The notes beneath the pieces were generated by a model that saw only the letters and a list, made by a program, of their open reading frames with translations, ran no database searches and was not told where the DNA came from. The translations under genes and the position numbers were made by a program. A stretch of 52,614 nt of DNA from Cyclobacteriaceae bacterium. GTDB lineage: Bacteria; Bacteroidota; Bacteroidia; Cytophagales; Cyclobacteriaceae. Below are positions 34,870 to 43,849 of the stretch, one piece after another. Location: the NCBI GenBank assembly GCA_021648745.1, contig JAKISE010000012.1, forward strand, positions 1-52,614. Direction: 5' to 3'. The first letter of the stretch is position 1. The number at the start of each line of letters is the position of its first letter.

Positions 34870-36722
34870 ATATGAGGAATTTGAATAAAAGTTTTTGTAC
34901 CAACTCCTTCTTTGGATTCCATTCGTATACTCCCATTAAGCTTATTTACAACCTCGTTAACGATGTACAACCCTAAGCCTGACCCATCTGATTTATCTGT
35001 TCCTCGATAAAACATGTTAAAAATTTTGCCTAAGTTTTCCTCGCTTATACCAATGCCATTGTCTTCAAATATCATGTTGCAGCCGTTAGATGAAGTTTTT
35101 ATTCGAACTTTTAAAAAGCACTCGGGTTTCTCATAATCTGCATATTTAATAGTGTTGGAAATTATATTATTAAAAATTATTCTAATTCGCCTTACATCTC
35201 CATTATAAACACAAGGCTCCTCTGCTTCTAAGTAAAGCTCAATATCTGGATTATTTATAGATTTGATATTATCAATAAATTCCATAAAAAGATTTTTAAG
35301 TATTATTGGCTTTGTCTCAATTTCTGTCCTCGAATTTCTCGAATAGTTAAGTATGTCTTTAATAAATCCATCAAGCCTTTCCACACTTTGACCAATTTTA
35401 CCCATGTATTCTTTTAGTTCTTCGGGTCGAGAATCAAGCTTACTAAGGTTTACCAAACCTAACATTGACGCTAATGGAGCTCTTAAATCGTGCGACACAC
35501 TATAAACAAACTGGTCAAGTTCTGTATTAATTTTTTTAATCGACCTGTTTTGAGCAGATAGATCAATGTTTAATGTTTTAACCCTGTTTTCGGCATGAAC
35601 CTGTTCTTGAATATCTTTAGATACAACCAAAACCTGTTTAATACGATTATTTTGATCTCTTTTATACACTAAAATTTTCTGCTCTATCCACCGATAGGCG
35701 GTGTCAAAAACTTTAGTTCTAAATTTAAGTACAAATAAGTCTTCTCCCTTACGCAAGGCAGTGTCCATTTTATTATAGTTTTCAAGGTCGTCAGGGTGAA
35801 CCATCTGCCTGAAATAGGCAACCCCTTTTTCTTTATAGTTTTTAACAAAAACAGGGTTATCTTTAAGTACGATACCCATTGCTTTGTTACAATAAACAAA
35901 CTCACTAGTGCCTAAGTCTAATAAATAAAGAGGATCGGGGCTGGCGTTTAAAATACCATTTATTAAAGTTTGTTTTTCCAAAAGTTCAATTTCCTTTCTA
36001 GATATATTTTTATCTACAGTAAATTTTCTCAAAACCAATGAGAGTACATTGGCTGCTGCTTCAAGAAAGTTAATTTCACTAGGGCTTTCTTTATGGTTAG
36101 CATCTAAATAAACAACAATTAAACCCAATACATTGTTTTCATACATTATGGGTACACTATAAAACCCGTGGTATTCTTTTTTATAACATTTAAGAATATG
36201 TTTATAACTATTATTAATTATAAAAACAGGGTGCTTTTTTTGCGCAGCAAGCCCACATGGGCAATCATCCAACTGAAAGCCCTTGGAATCATTATTATTA
36301 GTGGCACAATCATTCATGTTAAGGTGGCTTTTAAGTACTAAACGATTATCAGCGTTAATTAAAAAAATAGCTCCTTTAGATTGGGCTTTGGCAAACGAGA
36401 CTTCTAGTATTAAACGAATGGTTTTGTTTAGCAATTCTTTTTCTGAGTAGTTTTGGTGCGGAAGAAGAGAAATTTGTTTTAGTATTTTTTGTTGCTCCAA
36501 AACACGAAATAGTGCCTGATGCTTGTCGTTTTGTTTAAACAATGCACCAATTAAAAAACCAAAAAAGATAGCTGTAAAAATTGGTGCGATTAGACCTATC
36601 CCCCAAAAGGGTATAGATACTAAATACCTAACATAAAAAAAATAAACACTAACAAATAGTAAATTTGAAAACAGAATAAAGTAAACAACATATTTATTAA
36701 ATACTGAAGAGATTTTTAACAT
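34854..36722 (-). CDS. Membrane sensor histidine kinase (GAF-PAS-HisKA-HATPase)
   Basis: A 622-residue sensor kinase. Two transmembrane helices lie at about 12-32 and 40-62; a GAF domain at about 85-240 with an unusual Cys-rich patch (MNDCATNNN, QLDDCPCGLA, HILKCYKKEYHG); a PAS domain at about 255-385 (NGILNASPDPLYLLDL, VHPDDLENYNK); HisKA with the phospho-acceptor His in YSVSHDLRAPLASMLG; and an HATPase_c domain with NNIISNTIKYA, EDNGIGISEENLG and GSGLGLYIVNEV. No response regulator is adjacent, so its partner is elsewhere. The C-terminal residues are encoded inside the shared terminator hairpin. The input signal is unknown; the GAF cysteines could bind a metal or cluster, which is speculation. 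Confidence 0.92.
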   Translation of the reverse strand: MLKISSVFNKYVVYFILFSNLLFVSVYFFYVRYLVSIPFWGIGLIAPIFTAIFFGFLIGALFKQNDKHQALFRVLEQQKILKQISLLPHQNYSEKELLNKTIRLILEVSFAKAQSKGAIFLINADNRLVLKSHLNMNDCATNNNDSKGFQLDDCPCGLAAQKKHPVFIINNSYKHILKCYKKEYHGFYSVPIMYENNVLGLIVVYLDANHKESPSEINFLEAAANVLSLVLRKFTVDKNISRKEIELLEKQTLINGILNASPDPLYLLDLGTSEFVYCNKAMGIVLKDNPVFVKNYKEKGVAYFRQMVHPDDLENYNKMDTALRKGEDLFVLKFRTKVFDTAYRWIEQKILVYKRDQNNRIKQVLVVSKDIQEQVHAENRVKTLNIDLSAQNRSIKKINTELDQFVYSVSHDLRAPLASMLGLVNLSKLDSRPEELKEYMGKIGQSVERLDGFIKDILNYSRNSRTEIETKPIILKNLFMEFIDNIKSINNPDIELYLEAEEPCVYNGDVRRIRIIFNNIISNTIKYADYEKPECFLKVRIKTSSNGCNMIFEDNGIGISEENLGKIFNMFYRGTDKSDGSGLGLYIVNEVVNKLNGSIRMESKEGVGTKTFIQIPHIKNPD

Positions 36723-37072
36723 GATTTAAATATAAGCTATTTAGTTAATATGAATAAAATCAGCAGTTTCCATGTCTAATAAAAAGAGAGGGCCTGGTGT
36801 TGTATTTAAAATACCATCTACGAAATTGCTCTTTTAAATAGTTCTGCTTTATTATTTTTAAGTTCCGATATATCAAAATTTCTGGAACTTCTTAAATGTT
36901 TCTGTTTTCTAAAATATGTGGTTTGCATTCCTTATCCCGCACTCAGGTTATTAATTACAACCATATTTATACTATACGGCATAACTGTTATAAAACTTGG
37001 TATCCAACACACCAATTAAAGATACTTTATTTAACTAAATTACAATAGAACCTGTTTGTGATATAGTTGTTC
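36723..37072 (-). pseudogene. Intergenic region with a decayed PAS/kinase fragment
   Basis: No intact gene. On the minus strand between 36741 and 36928 two frames, joined by a frameshift near 36832, give SSRNFDISELKNNKAELFKR and then NFVDGILNTTPGPLFLLDME before a TAA. The second matches the PAS region of the neighbouring kinase (NGILNASPDPLYLLDL), so this is the remnant of a second, related kinase gene. The remaining 36930-37072 shows nothing I can name. Confidence 0.6.
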
Positions 37073-37750
37073 TTATTCTGGAATGCAACAATCTTCTTCC
37101 GTACCTTCTATTGCAGTACTCATTTGTTGGTTAGCAACTAAACGCTCATCTAGCTCCATAGTTGACTCAGACTTTTTCTCTTCTGGAAAAAAGCGTTTTT
37201 GAAAGACCAAAAGAATAACAACCCCAATAAAAATGGACGAATCTGCGACATTAAAAATGGCATTAAAAAAGTGGAAGTATTGGTCGCCAACAAACGGGAT
37301 CCAACTAGGCCATGTAAATTCGAACAAAGGAAAGTAAAGCATATCGATCACTTGCCCATTCAATAAGGCAAAGGGAGCATCATAAGGAGCATTATCTAGC
37401 CAAATGCCATAAAAAAGGCTATCTATTAAATTGCCAACAGCACCTGCTAAAATAAGCGCTCCCGCCCAAAGAGCTCCGGGGTGCATTCCTTGTTTTGCAT
37501 ATTTAATTAGTAAATAAACCCCTCCAACGGAGGCTAAGAGCCTAAAAAGGGTAAGTACTACTTTTGAGTACGGCCAGCTCAACTTCATTCCAAAAGCAAT
37601 TCCTTCATTCAATATAAAATGAATCCTAAACCACTCGCCCAACACATTAAACTCTTCGTAGAGATTCATGTTATTATACACAAGCATTTTAGTTACTTGG
37701 TCAAATGCAATTACCGCTAGGGTAAGTAAAAAGTATTTATAGTATTTCAT
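37073..37750 (-). CDS. lspA: Lipoprotein signal peptidase (signal peptidase II)
   Basis: A 225-residue membrane aspartyl protease that removes lipoprotein signal peptides. Four transmembrane helices are visible; catalytic regions are NEGIAFGM, GAVGNLIDSLFYG (first Asp) and FNAIFNVADSSIFIG (second Asp). It is longer than E. coli LspA (164) because of a loop between helices and an acidic C-terminal tail ending EEDCCIPE, as is usual in Bacteroidota. It is downstream of ileS, a classical pairing. Confidence 0.95.
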   Translation of the reverse strand: MKYYKYFLLTLAVIAFDQVTKMLVYNNMNLYEEFNVLGEWFRIHFILNEGIAFGMKLSWPYSKVVLTLFRLLASVGGVYLLIKYAKQGMHPGALWAGALILAGAVGNLIDSLFYGIWLDNAPYDAPFALLNGQVIDMLYFPLFEFTWPSWIPFVGDQYFHFFNAIFNVADSSIFIGVVILLVFQKRFFPEEKKSESTMELDERLVANQQMSTAIEGTEEDCCIPE

Positions 37751-37765
37751 TTATTAATAAAATAG

Positions 37766-37842
37766 CCACTAAGACAGAAAGACCCTAGGCTTCACAAAGT
37801 TGTGTTTTTGTGTTGACTTGGAGCCTTCGTGACTTTGTGGCA
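37766..37842. repeat. AACCACAGAG-type repeat, copy 3
   Basis: The 95-bp ileS-lspA gap contains CCACTAAGACAGAAAGACC at one end and CTTTGTGGCAAAG at the other, matching the repeat family at 16185 and 23984 in a longer, diverged form with TTCACAAAG in the middle. Confidence 0.5.
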
Positions 37843-37845
37843 AAG

Positions 37846-40800
37846 TTAAACTTCCACCTTTAAATTCAAATTAAACTCATCCATCTCTAACGGTTGCCCA
37901 TCGGCTAAGTTATTTACAACGTCCAAAGATAACGCTTGCACTTCAGTACAGATATAGTCGTTGAAGCCAGAAAGGGCATCATTTATGACTGCTTCGTTTT
38001 CTTGAATGGTCACCTTAATTTTATCTTGAATTTCAAGACCCATATCCTTCCGTATATTTTGAATCCTGTTCACTAAATCTCTGGCAATACCTTCTTTTCG
38101 AAGTTCATCCGTAATGGTAACGTCCAATGCAACAGTAAGCTTGCCTTCCGATGCCACTAACCAACCAGGAATATCTTCACTAGAAATTTCAACGTCATCA
38201 AGGGTTAAATTGATGGGTTCTCCTCCAATATTTATTTCAAATGTTCCTTTTTGTTCAATGGTTGAAATATCAGCCGCTGAAAATCCGTTAATGGCAGCCG
38301 AAATATCTTTCATTTTAGGACCATATAATTTACCAAGGCTCCTAAAATTAGGTTTTATCTTTTTTACTAACACACCGGAAGCATCATCCATATACTCAAT
38401 ATGCTTTACGTTTATTTCTGTTAAAATTAAATCTTCTACGGCTTTCAAGTGTGTTTCAAACGCCTTATTAAGTACAGGAATTAAAATTTTAGAAAGGGGT
38501 TGCCTTACTTTAATTTTATGTTTTTTCCGAAGCGAATGTACTAAGGAGGAGATGTTCTGAGCTAAGCTCATACGAACCTCTAAATCGGTATCAATTAATG
38601 CTTCGTTTATCACGGGATAGTCGGCTAAATGTACAGACTCATTCTTAATGGCTTCTGAGGCCGTTAAATCGTGGTATAGATTATCGCAATAGAACGGTGC
38701 AACAGGCGAAGCCAATTTAGCCACCGTTTTTAAGCAAGTGTGCAATGTTTGGTAGGCTGCTTTTTTGTTTTCGTTAAATTCGCTTTTCCAAAATCGTTTT
38801 CGGTTTAAGCGCACATACCAGTTACTCAAATCGTCAATCACAAAACTTTGGATTAAACGTGTAGCTCTTGTAGGCTCATAGCTTTCGTAGGCATGATCAA
38901 CTAATTTTATTAAGCTGTTGAGCTTAGAAAGTATCCACTGATCACTTTCGGTGAGGGCTGACTTATTTAACTCTTCAGGTTCAAACTGATCGAGGTTAGC
39001 ATATAGCGCAAAGAAATTATAGGTGTTATGTAACGTGCCGAAGAACCTGCGTTGTGCTTCAGCCACTCCATCTTCATTAAACTTAAGGTTATCCCAAGGG
39101 TTGGCATTCGCTATCATATACCAACGAGTTGCATCTGGCCCATAGGTGGCAATGGTTTTAAAAGGATCCACAGCATTACCTAACCGTTTGCTCATTTTGT
39201 TGCCTTTTTTATCTAGCACTAGCCCATTGGCCATTACATTTTTAAAGGCTACTTTATCAAAAAGCATTACCGAAATGGCATGCAAAGTAAAGAACCAACC
39301 ACGGGTTTGATCTACTCCCTCAGCAATAAAATCGGCAGGGTAGTTTTCATTAAAAATGTCTTCGTTTTCAAAAGGGTAGTGCCATTGGGCATAAGGCATG
39401 GCACCAGAATCGAACCAAACATCGATAAGGTCGGCTTCGCGTGTAAGCTTTTGCCCAGTGGGGCTTACCAAAAACACATCATCTACATAAGGGCGGTGCA
39501 AATCAAAGTCATCACCGATTGATTCTCTCATGAAACCAGCTTCGATAGATTTCTCAACTTCGGTTTTTAACTGAGCAATGGAGCCAATGCAAATTTCTTC
39601 TTTGCGGTCTTCACTTACCCAAATTGGTAGTGGAGTACCCCAGTATCGCGAACGTGAAAGGTTCCAATCCACCAAGTTCTCTAGCCAATTACCAAATCGA
39701 CCAGTACCTGTTGATTCAGGCTTCCAATTAATGGTTTTATTGAGTTCTACTAGTCGGTCTTTGAACGCTGTGGTTTTAATAAACCACGAGTCCATTGGGT
39801 AATATAAAACGGGCTTATCAGTACGCCAGCAATGGGGGTAACTATGCTCGTATTTTTCTACCTTAAACGCCTTGTTCTCCTCTTTTAGCTTAATCGAAAT
39901 AAGAACGTCTAAAGATTTTTCTGGAGCCTCTCCGGCTTTATGATATTGATTTTTTACATAAAGACCTGCAAACTCGCCCATCTCCTTAACGTACTTCCCT
40001 TGCTTATCTACAATAGGAGCATCTTTGTCTTCCTCATCTTTTACGAGGATAGAGCCAATGCCCGCTTTTTGAGCTGCCCTAAAATCGTCAGCCCCAAATG
40101 TGGGCGAAATATGCACAATACCGGTGCCATCGGCCGTGGTAACAAAATCTCCTTCAATTACTTCAAAGGCTTTGCCATTTGGCTGTACATAGGGCATCAA
40201 CTGCTCATACTTTGTGCCAATCAACTCACTTCCTTTAAACTCTTTGAGAACATTATAAGGAATTAATTTATCTCCCTCTTTATAGTCGTCCAATGCAAGG
40301 TCAGCAGCTTTAGAATTAAAGTAAGCCGACATTCTATCCTTAGCAAGAATAACGGTTTGGCGTTGAAATGTGTAAGGATTGAACGTTTCCACTTTTACAT
40401 ACACAATTCCTTTGCCCACCGCCAAAGCTGTATTGGCTGCTAACGTCCATGGGGTGGTGGTCCAAGCAAGAATATAATCACTTTCAGTTCCTTCAATTTT
40501 AAATTGAGCTACGGCCGTGGTGTCTTTTACATCTTGGTAAGTACCTGGTTGGTTGAGCTCGTGTGAACTTAGACCTGTACCTGCAGCAGGTGAATAAGGT
40601 TGGATAGTGAAGCCTTTATACAAAAGTCCTTTATCGTAGAACTTTTTAAGTAAGCTCCACACGCTTTCCATATATTTTGGTTCAAACGTAATGTAAGGGT
40701 TGTCCAAATCAACCCAATATCCCATTTTCTCCGTTAGATCATCCCACTGATCCTTAAACTTCATGACCGCTTCGCGGCATTTTTGGTTGTACTCTTCTAC

Positions 40801-41136
40801 GGTAATTTTTGTGCCAATATCTACCTTAGTAATACCAAGTTCTTTTTCTACCTGAAGCTCTACTGGTAAACCATGGGTATCCCAACCGCCTTTACGCTTT
40901 ACTTGAAACCCTTTTAGTGTTTTGTATCGGCAGAAAATATCCTTAACCGCTCGTGCCATTACGTGGTGAATGCCTGGTGTGCCATTGGCAGAAGGAGGCC
41001 CCTCGTAAAACGTAAAAACAGGATTTCCCTCCCTGCTTTCTACCGATTTTTCAAAAATGTTATTTTCTTTCCAGGTATTGAGCACACCTGTAGCCATTTC
41101 GGCATAGTTTATCCCTTTGTATTCTTTGTATTTCAT
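37846..41136 (-). CDS. ileS: Isoleucyl-tRNA synthetase
   Basis: A 1096-residue class Ia synthetase. The HIGH-type motif lies in PPSANGTPGIHHVMAR; a CP1 editing domain sits at about 200-400 (LAWTTTPWTLAANTALAVG, GTGIVHISPTFGADDF); the KMSKS loop is KKGNKMSKRLGNAVDP; an anticodon-binding domain follows, with a C-terminal extension ending in DEFNLNLKVEV. Size and motifs fit the longer, eukaryote-like IleRS of Bacteroidota. It sits just upstream of lspA, which may be cotranscribed. The RND exporter gene lies 11 bp upstream on the same strand. Confidence 0.96.
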   Translation of the reverse strand: MKYKEYKGINYAEMATGVLNTWKENNIFEKSVESREGNPVFTFYEGPPSANGTPGIHHVMARAVKDIFCRYKTLKGFQVKRKGGWDTHGLPVELQVEKELGITKVDIGTKITVEEYNQKCREAVMKFKDQWDDLTEKMGYWVDLDNPYITFEPKYMESVWSLLKKFYDKGLLYKGFTIQPYSPAAGTGLSSHELNQPGTYQDVKDTTAVAQFKIEGTESDYILAWTTTPWTLAANTALAVGKGIVYVKVETFNPYTFQRQTVILAKDRMSAYFNSKAADLALDDYKEGDKLIPYNVLKEFKGSELIGTKYEQLMPYVQPNGKAFEVIEGDFVTTADGTGIVHISPTFGADDFRAAQKAGIGSILVKDEEDKDAPIVDKQGKYVKEMGEFAGLYVKNQYHKAGEAPEKSLDVLISIKLKEENKAFKVEKYEHSYPHCWRTDKPVLYYPMDSWFIKTTAFKDRLVELNKTINWKPESTGTGRFGNWLENLVDWNLSRSRYWGTPLPIWVSEDRKEEICIGSIAQLKTEVEKSIEAGFMRESIGDDFDLHRPYVDDVFLVSPTGQKLTREADLIDVWFDSGAMPYAQWHYPFENEDIFNENYPADFIAEGVDQTRGWFFTLHAISVMLFDKVAFKNVMANGLVLDKKGNKMSKRLGNAVDPFKTIATYGPDATRWYMIANANPWDNLKFNEDGVAEAQRRFFGTLHNTYNFFALYANLDQFEPEELNKSALTESDQWILSKLNSLIKLVDHAYESYEPTRATRLIQSFVIDDLSNWYVRLNRKRFWKSEFNENKKAAYQTLHTCLKTVAKLASPVAPFYCDNLYHDLTASEAIKNESVHLADYPVINEALIDTDLEVRMSLAQNISSLVHSLRKKHKIKVRQPLSKILIPVLNKAFETHLKAVEDLILTEINVKHIEYMDDASGVLVKKIKPNFRSLGKLYGPKMKDISAAINGFSAADISTIEQKGTFEINIGGEPINLTLDDVEISSEDIPGWLVASEGKLTVALDVTITDELRKEGIARDLVNRIQNIRKDMGLEIQDKIKVTIQENEAVINDALSGFNDYICTEVQALSLDVVNNLADGQPLEMDEFNLNLKVEV

Positions 41137-41147
41137 TAATACAGCCC

Positions 41148-43598
41148 CTAGTTTTTTTGATTTTCAGGCACAATTTGTTGCCCCTGCCCGTCCGGCAGGC
41201 GGGCGTTGTCGGCAACTTTTATTTGATCCAACTCAATTTCTTCGTCATCGGTATAGAACCCATCGTATTCTTCAATAATTGGGTGTCTGCCCGACTTACG
41301 GTGCCCACTATCGAACGTGATTAGCAAGGAAGGCAATACAATTAAATTGGTAAACATAGCAATGAATAAGGTTATTGAAGTTAATAACCCTAAGGCCACG
41401 GTTCCTCCAAACTCTGATGCTGTAAATATTACGAATCCTGCAAACAGTACAATGGCCGTATAAATCATGCTAGTGCCTGTTTCATGCATACTTAGATCAA
41501 TTGCTTTTCTAACATCAAAATTATTGCTGTACAACTCTTGCCTGTATTTTGCCAAAAAGTGGATGGCATTATCAACTGAAATACCAAAGGCAATACTAAA
41601 AATAATAGCTGTACTTGGTTTAAGAGGAATTCCTAAATAACCCATGAGCCCTGCCGTAATTAATAGCGGAATTACATTGGGTACTAATGATAAAATTATC
41701 ATTCTCACATTTCTAAAAAGCACTCCCATAATGATAGAAATGATGATGAAAGCAAGTACAAAGCTCATTTTCAAGTTGTCTATTAAAAAGGAATTCCCTT
41801 TAATAAACAATAAGGTGGTGCCTGTTATGCTTGCAGTTAATTTAGTGCCTCCAAATATTTCTTCTTGTTTAGGTCTGATCACTGTATTAATGAGCGAATC
41901 CATTTTGGTAGAACCAATATCCTTTATTTTTAGCGATATTCTGATTTTTTGACCTGTAGAATCAACAAATGCCTCTATTAAGCCAGAGCTGTCGGCTTGA
42001 TTTTTGAGGTAACTAAGAATAAAGTTCTTCTCCTGATTATTTTTAGGTAGGGCATACCGTTTGGGGTTACCATTAAAATAAGCCTGCCGAGCAGCCTTAA
42101 TAAACGAAACAATCGATACCGGATTCGAAATATCCGATTGTGCAGCTAAAAATTCCTCGTATTCCTCAATTTTTTTAAGATTCTTAAGGTTCGTTACTCC
42201 TTTTTTCTTGTGCGTATCCACCACAATTTCTAATGGCATCATGCCAGAAAAATTATCTTCAAAAAAGTAGAGGTCTTGCTTAACTCTACTATCTTCTGGA
42301 ATATCGTCAATCATATGCGACTCTGAGTGCACCTGATAGGTGCCATAACCAGCGAGGGCAACCAAAATGGAAGTTATGCTAAAAACGGCAGGCCTGTAAT
42401 TAGTTACCACTTTGGTAAAGCTGTCAAGAACGCCTTTAAGAGGTGTAAAACTGAGGTGTTTTAAGTGTTTAGCACTTGGCGATGGCAGATAAGAAAACAC
42501 AATCGGCATCATAATAATACTTACCACAAACATGGCCATTACATTAAGGCTGGCTATAATTCCAAACTCTTTAAGAATAATAATGTCGGTAAACATAAGT
42601 ACCCCGAAACCCACCGCAGTAGTACCATTCGTTATAAGGGTAACTAATCCAATTTTGGCTGTTACCGTTCTTATGGCTTTCATTTTGTCGCCATGAGCCA
42701 AAAACTCGTGATGATATTTATTAATTAGGTAAATACTATTGGGTATACCAATCACCACTATTATAGAAGGGATTAGCCCTGTAAGCAGGGTGATTTTAAA
42801 GCCCATAAGCACCAAGGTGCCCAATACCCACACCACTACCACCACAATGGTTAAAAGTGGAAAAACCACAGCTATCCACGACCTAAAGAACAGCAGCATT
42901 ATAAATGCCGTAATTAGTGCAGAGTAGATTAGGAACATTTGCAGCTCATCCTTTACTTGGCCGGCTATAACAGACCTTACAAAAGGCATTCCAGCAAAAT
43001 ATAATTGAATTCCTGTATTTTCAGTAAACAATTCGCCCGCTCTCATTATATCTTGGGTAAGCCCAATTCGTTTATCCGAGTTAAGGTAAGATCTATCATA
43101 AGACACCAAAATGAGGATCATCCCATTCTTTTCATTAATCAATTGCCCACTATAAAACCGTTGATTCATAGTAACATTCAAAAGGCTGTCTAAATCCTTT
43201 TGGTTGTCTGGCATTGTCTTAAAAATCTTTTCGACATCAAATTTTTTCTCTTCCTTATTGCTAATGAGGCGAGGTAAATCAGGTAAAGAAAGTACTTGTG
43301 TAACCCCTCCAAAGCTTTCTATCTCATCGGTAAGGTATTTTAATCTATTAAAATTAGTGGGGGAAAAAAGAGAGCTGTCTTTAATACCAATGGCTAATAT
43401 GCTGCCGTCTTCGCCAAACAGCTCTTTAAACTCCATAAAAGCTTGCATATCAGGGTCGCTATCGGGTACAACCTTTGCAAAATTATAGTTCAACTCTGCC
43501 TTACGGGCATTATAGCCCATAAAAATAGTCACACCCACTAAGGTAATAATTAGAGGCAGCCTATACTTTAAAATAAAATTTGCTAAAATGCTCCACAT
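41148..43598 (-). CDS. RND-superfamily (MMPL-type) exporter
   Basis: An 816-residue membrane protein with the twofold RND pattern: one TM, a large periplasmic loop, five TMs, then the same again (second half from about residue 400). Sterol-sensing-like segments are present, for example GLIPSIIVVIGIPNSIYLIN and the second-half IIFSIAFGISVDNAIHFLAK. Proteins of this predicted exporter group are thought to move lipids or hopanoids; substrate unknown. The cytoplasmic tail is acidic and contains a short GC-rich palindromic repeat read in frame as NARLPDGQG (41183-41204). It lies just upstream of ileS. Confidence 0.88.
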   Translation of the reverse strand: MWSILANFILKYRLPLIITLVGVTIFMGYNARKAELNYNFAKVVPDSDPDMQAFMEFKELFGEDGSILAIGIKDSSLFSPTNFNRLKYLTDEIESFGGVTQVLSLPDLPRLISNKEEKKFDVEKIFKTMPDNQKDLDSLLNVTMNQRFYSGQLINEKNGMILILVSYDRSYLNSDKRIGLTQDIMRAGELFTENTGIQLYFAGMPFVRSVIAGQVKDELQMFLIYSALITAFIMLLFFRSWIAVVFPLLTIVVVVVWVLGTLVLMGFKITLLTGLIPSIIVVIGIPNSIYLINKYHHEFLAHGDKMKAIRTVTAKIGLVTLITNGTTAVGFGVLMFTDIIILKEFGIIASLNVMAMFVVSIIMMPIVFSYLPSPSAKHLKHLSFTPLKGVLDSFTKVVTNYRPAVFSITSILVALAGYGTYQVHSESHMIDDIPEDSRVKQDLYFFEDNFSGMMPLEIVVDTHKKKGVTNLKNLKKIEEYEEFLAAQSDISNPVSIVSFIKAARQAYFNGNPKRYALPKNNQEKNFILSYLKNQADSSGLIEAFVDSTGQKIRISLKIKDIGSTKMDSLINTVIRPKQEEIFGGTKLTASITGTTLLFIKGNSFLIDNLKMSFVLAFIIISIIMGVLFRNVRMIILSLVPNVIPLLITAGLMGYLGIPLKPSTAIIFSIAFGISVDNAIHFLAKYRQELYSNNFDVRKAIDLSMHETGTSMIYTAIVLFAGFVIFTASEFGGTVALGLLTSITLFIAMFTNLIVLPSLLITFDSGHRKSGRHPIIEEYDGFYTDDEEIELDQIKVADNARLPDGQGQQIVPENQKN
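41183..41204 (-). repeat. GC-rich 22-bp palindromic repeat, copy in RND gene
   Basis: Holds the hairpin CCTGCC-CGTCC-GGCAGG and is read in frame near the C-terminus of the exporter (ARLPDGQ). Inverted match to 50742-50763. Confidence 0.65.
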
Positions 43599-43849
43599 GG
43601 CTTAAAAATTAGTGCACAAAGGTAGTTTTTTTTAGTGGAATGAAGATATTGTACTTTTAGAAGTTTTGAATTAACTCAAATTTGAGAATCCTCGATAGAG
43701 GAATGTATGGTGACCAAAGGTTTTTTGTAATAACTTTAATATTTGAGGAGAGACCTACTAACAAGTAAAGTTTTTATGCTTTTTTCCTTAATACTATTTA
43801 AAATATGTAACCTTTGATTTTTTTATAGCCCTTTAATTTTTATGCTAAA

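Noticed and set aside
37751..37845. A missing dksA/traR gene between ileS and lspA
   Set aside because: Some Bacteroidota carry such a gene here, but the gap holds only a repeat and no remnant of it, so loss cannot be shown from this window.
38114..38560. Plus-strand open frame of 148 codons within ileS
   Set aside because: Antisense to the C-terminal part of ileS, with no start context or recognisable motif.
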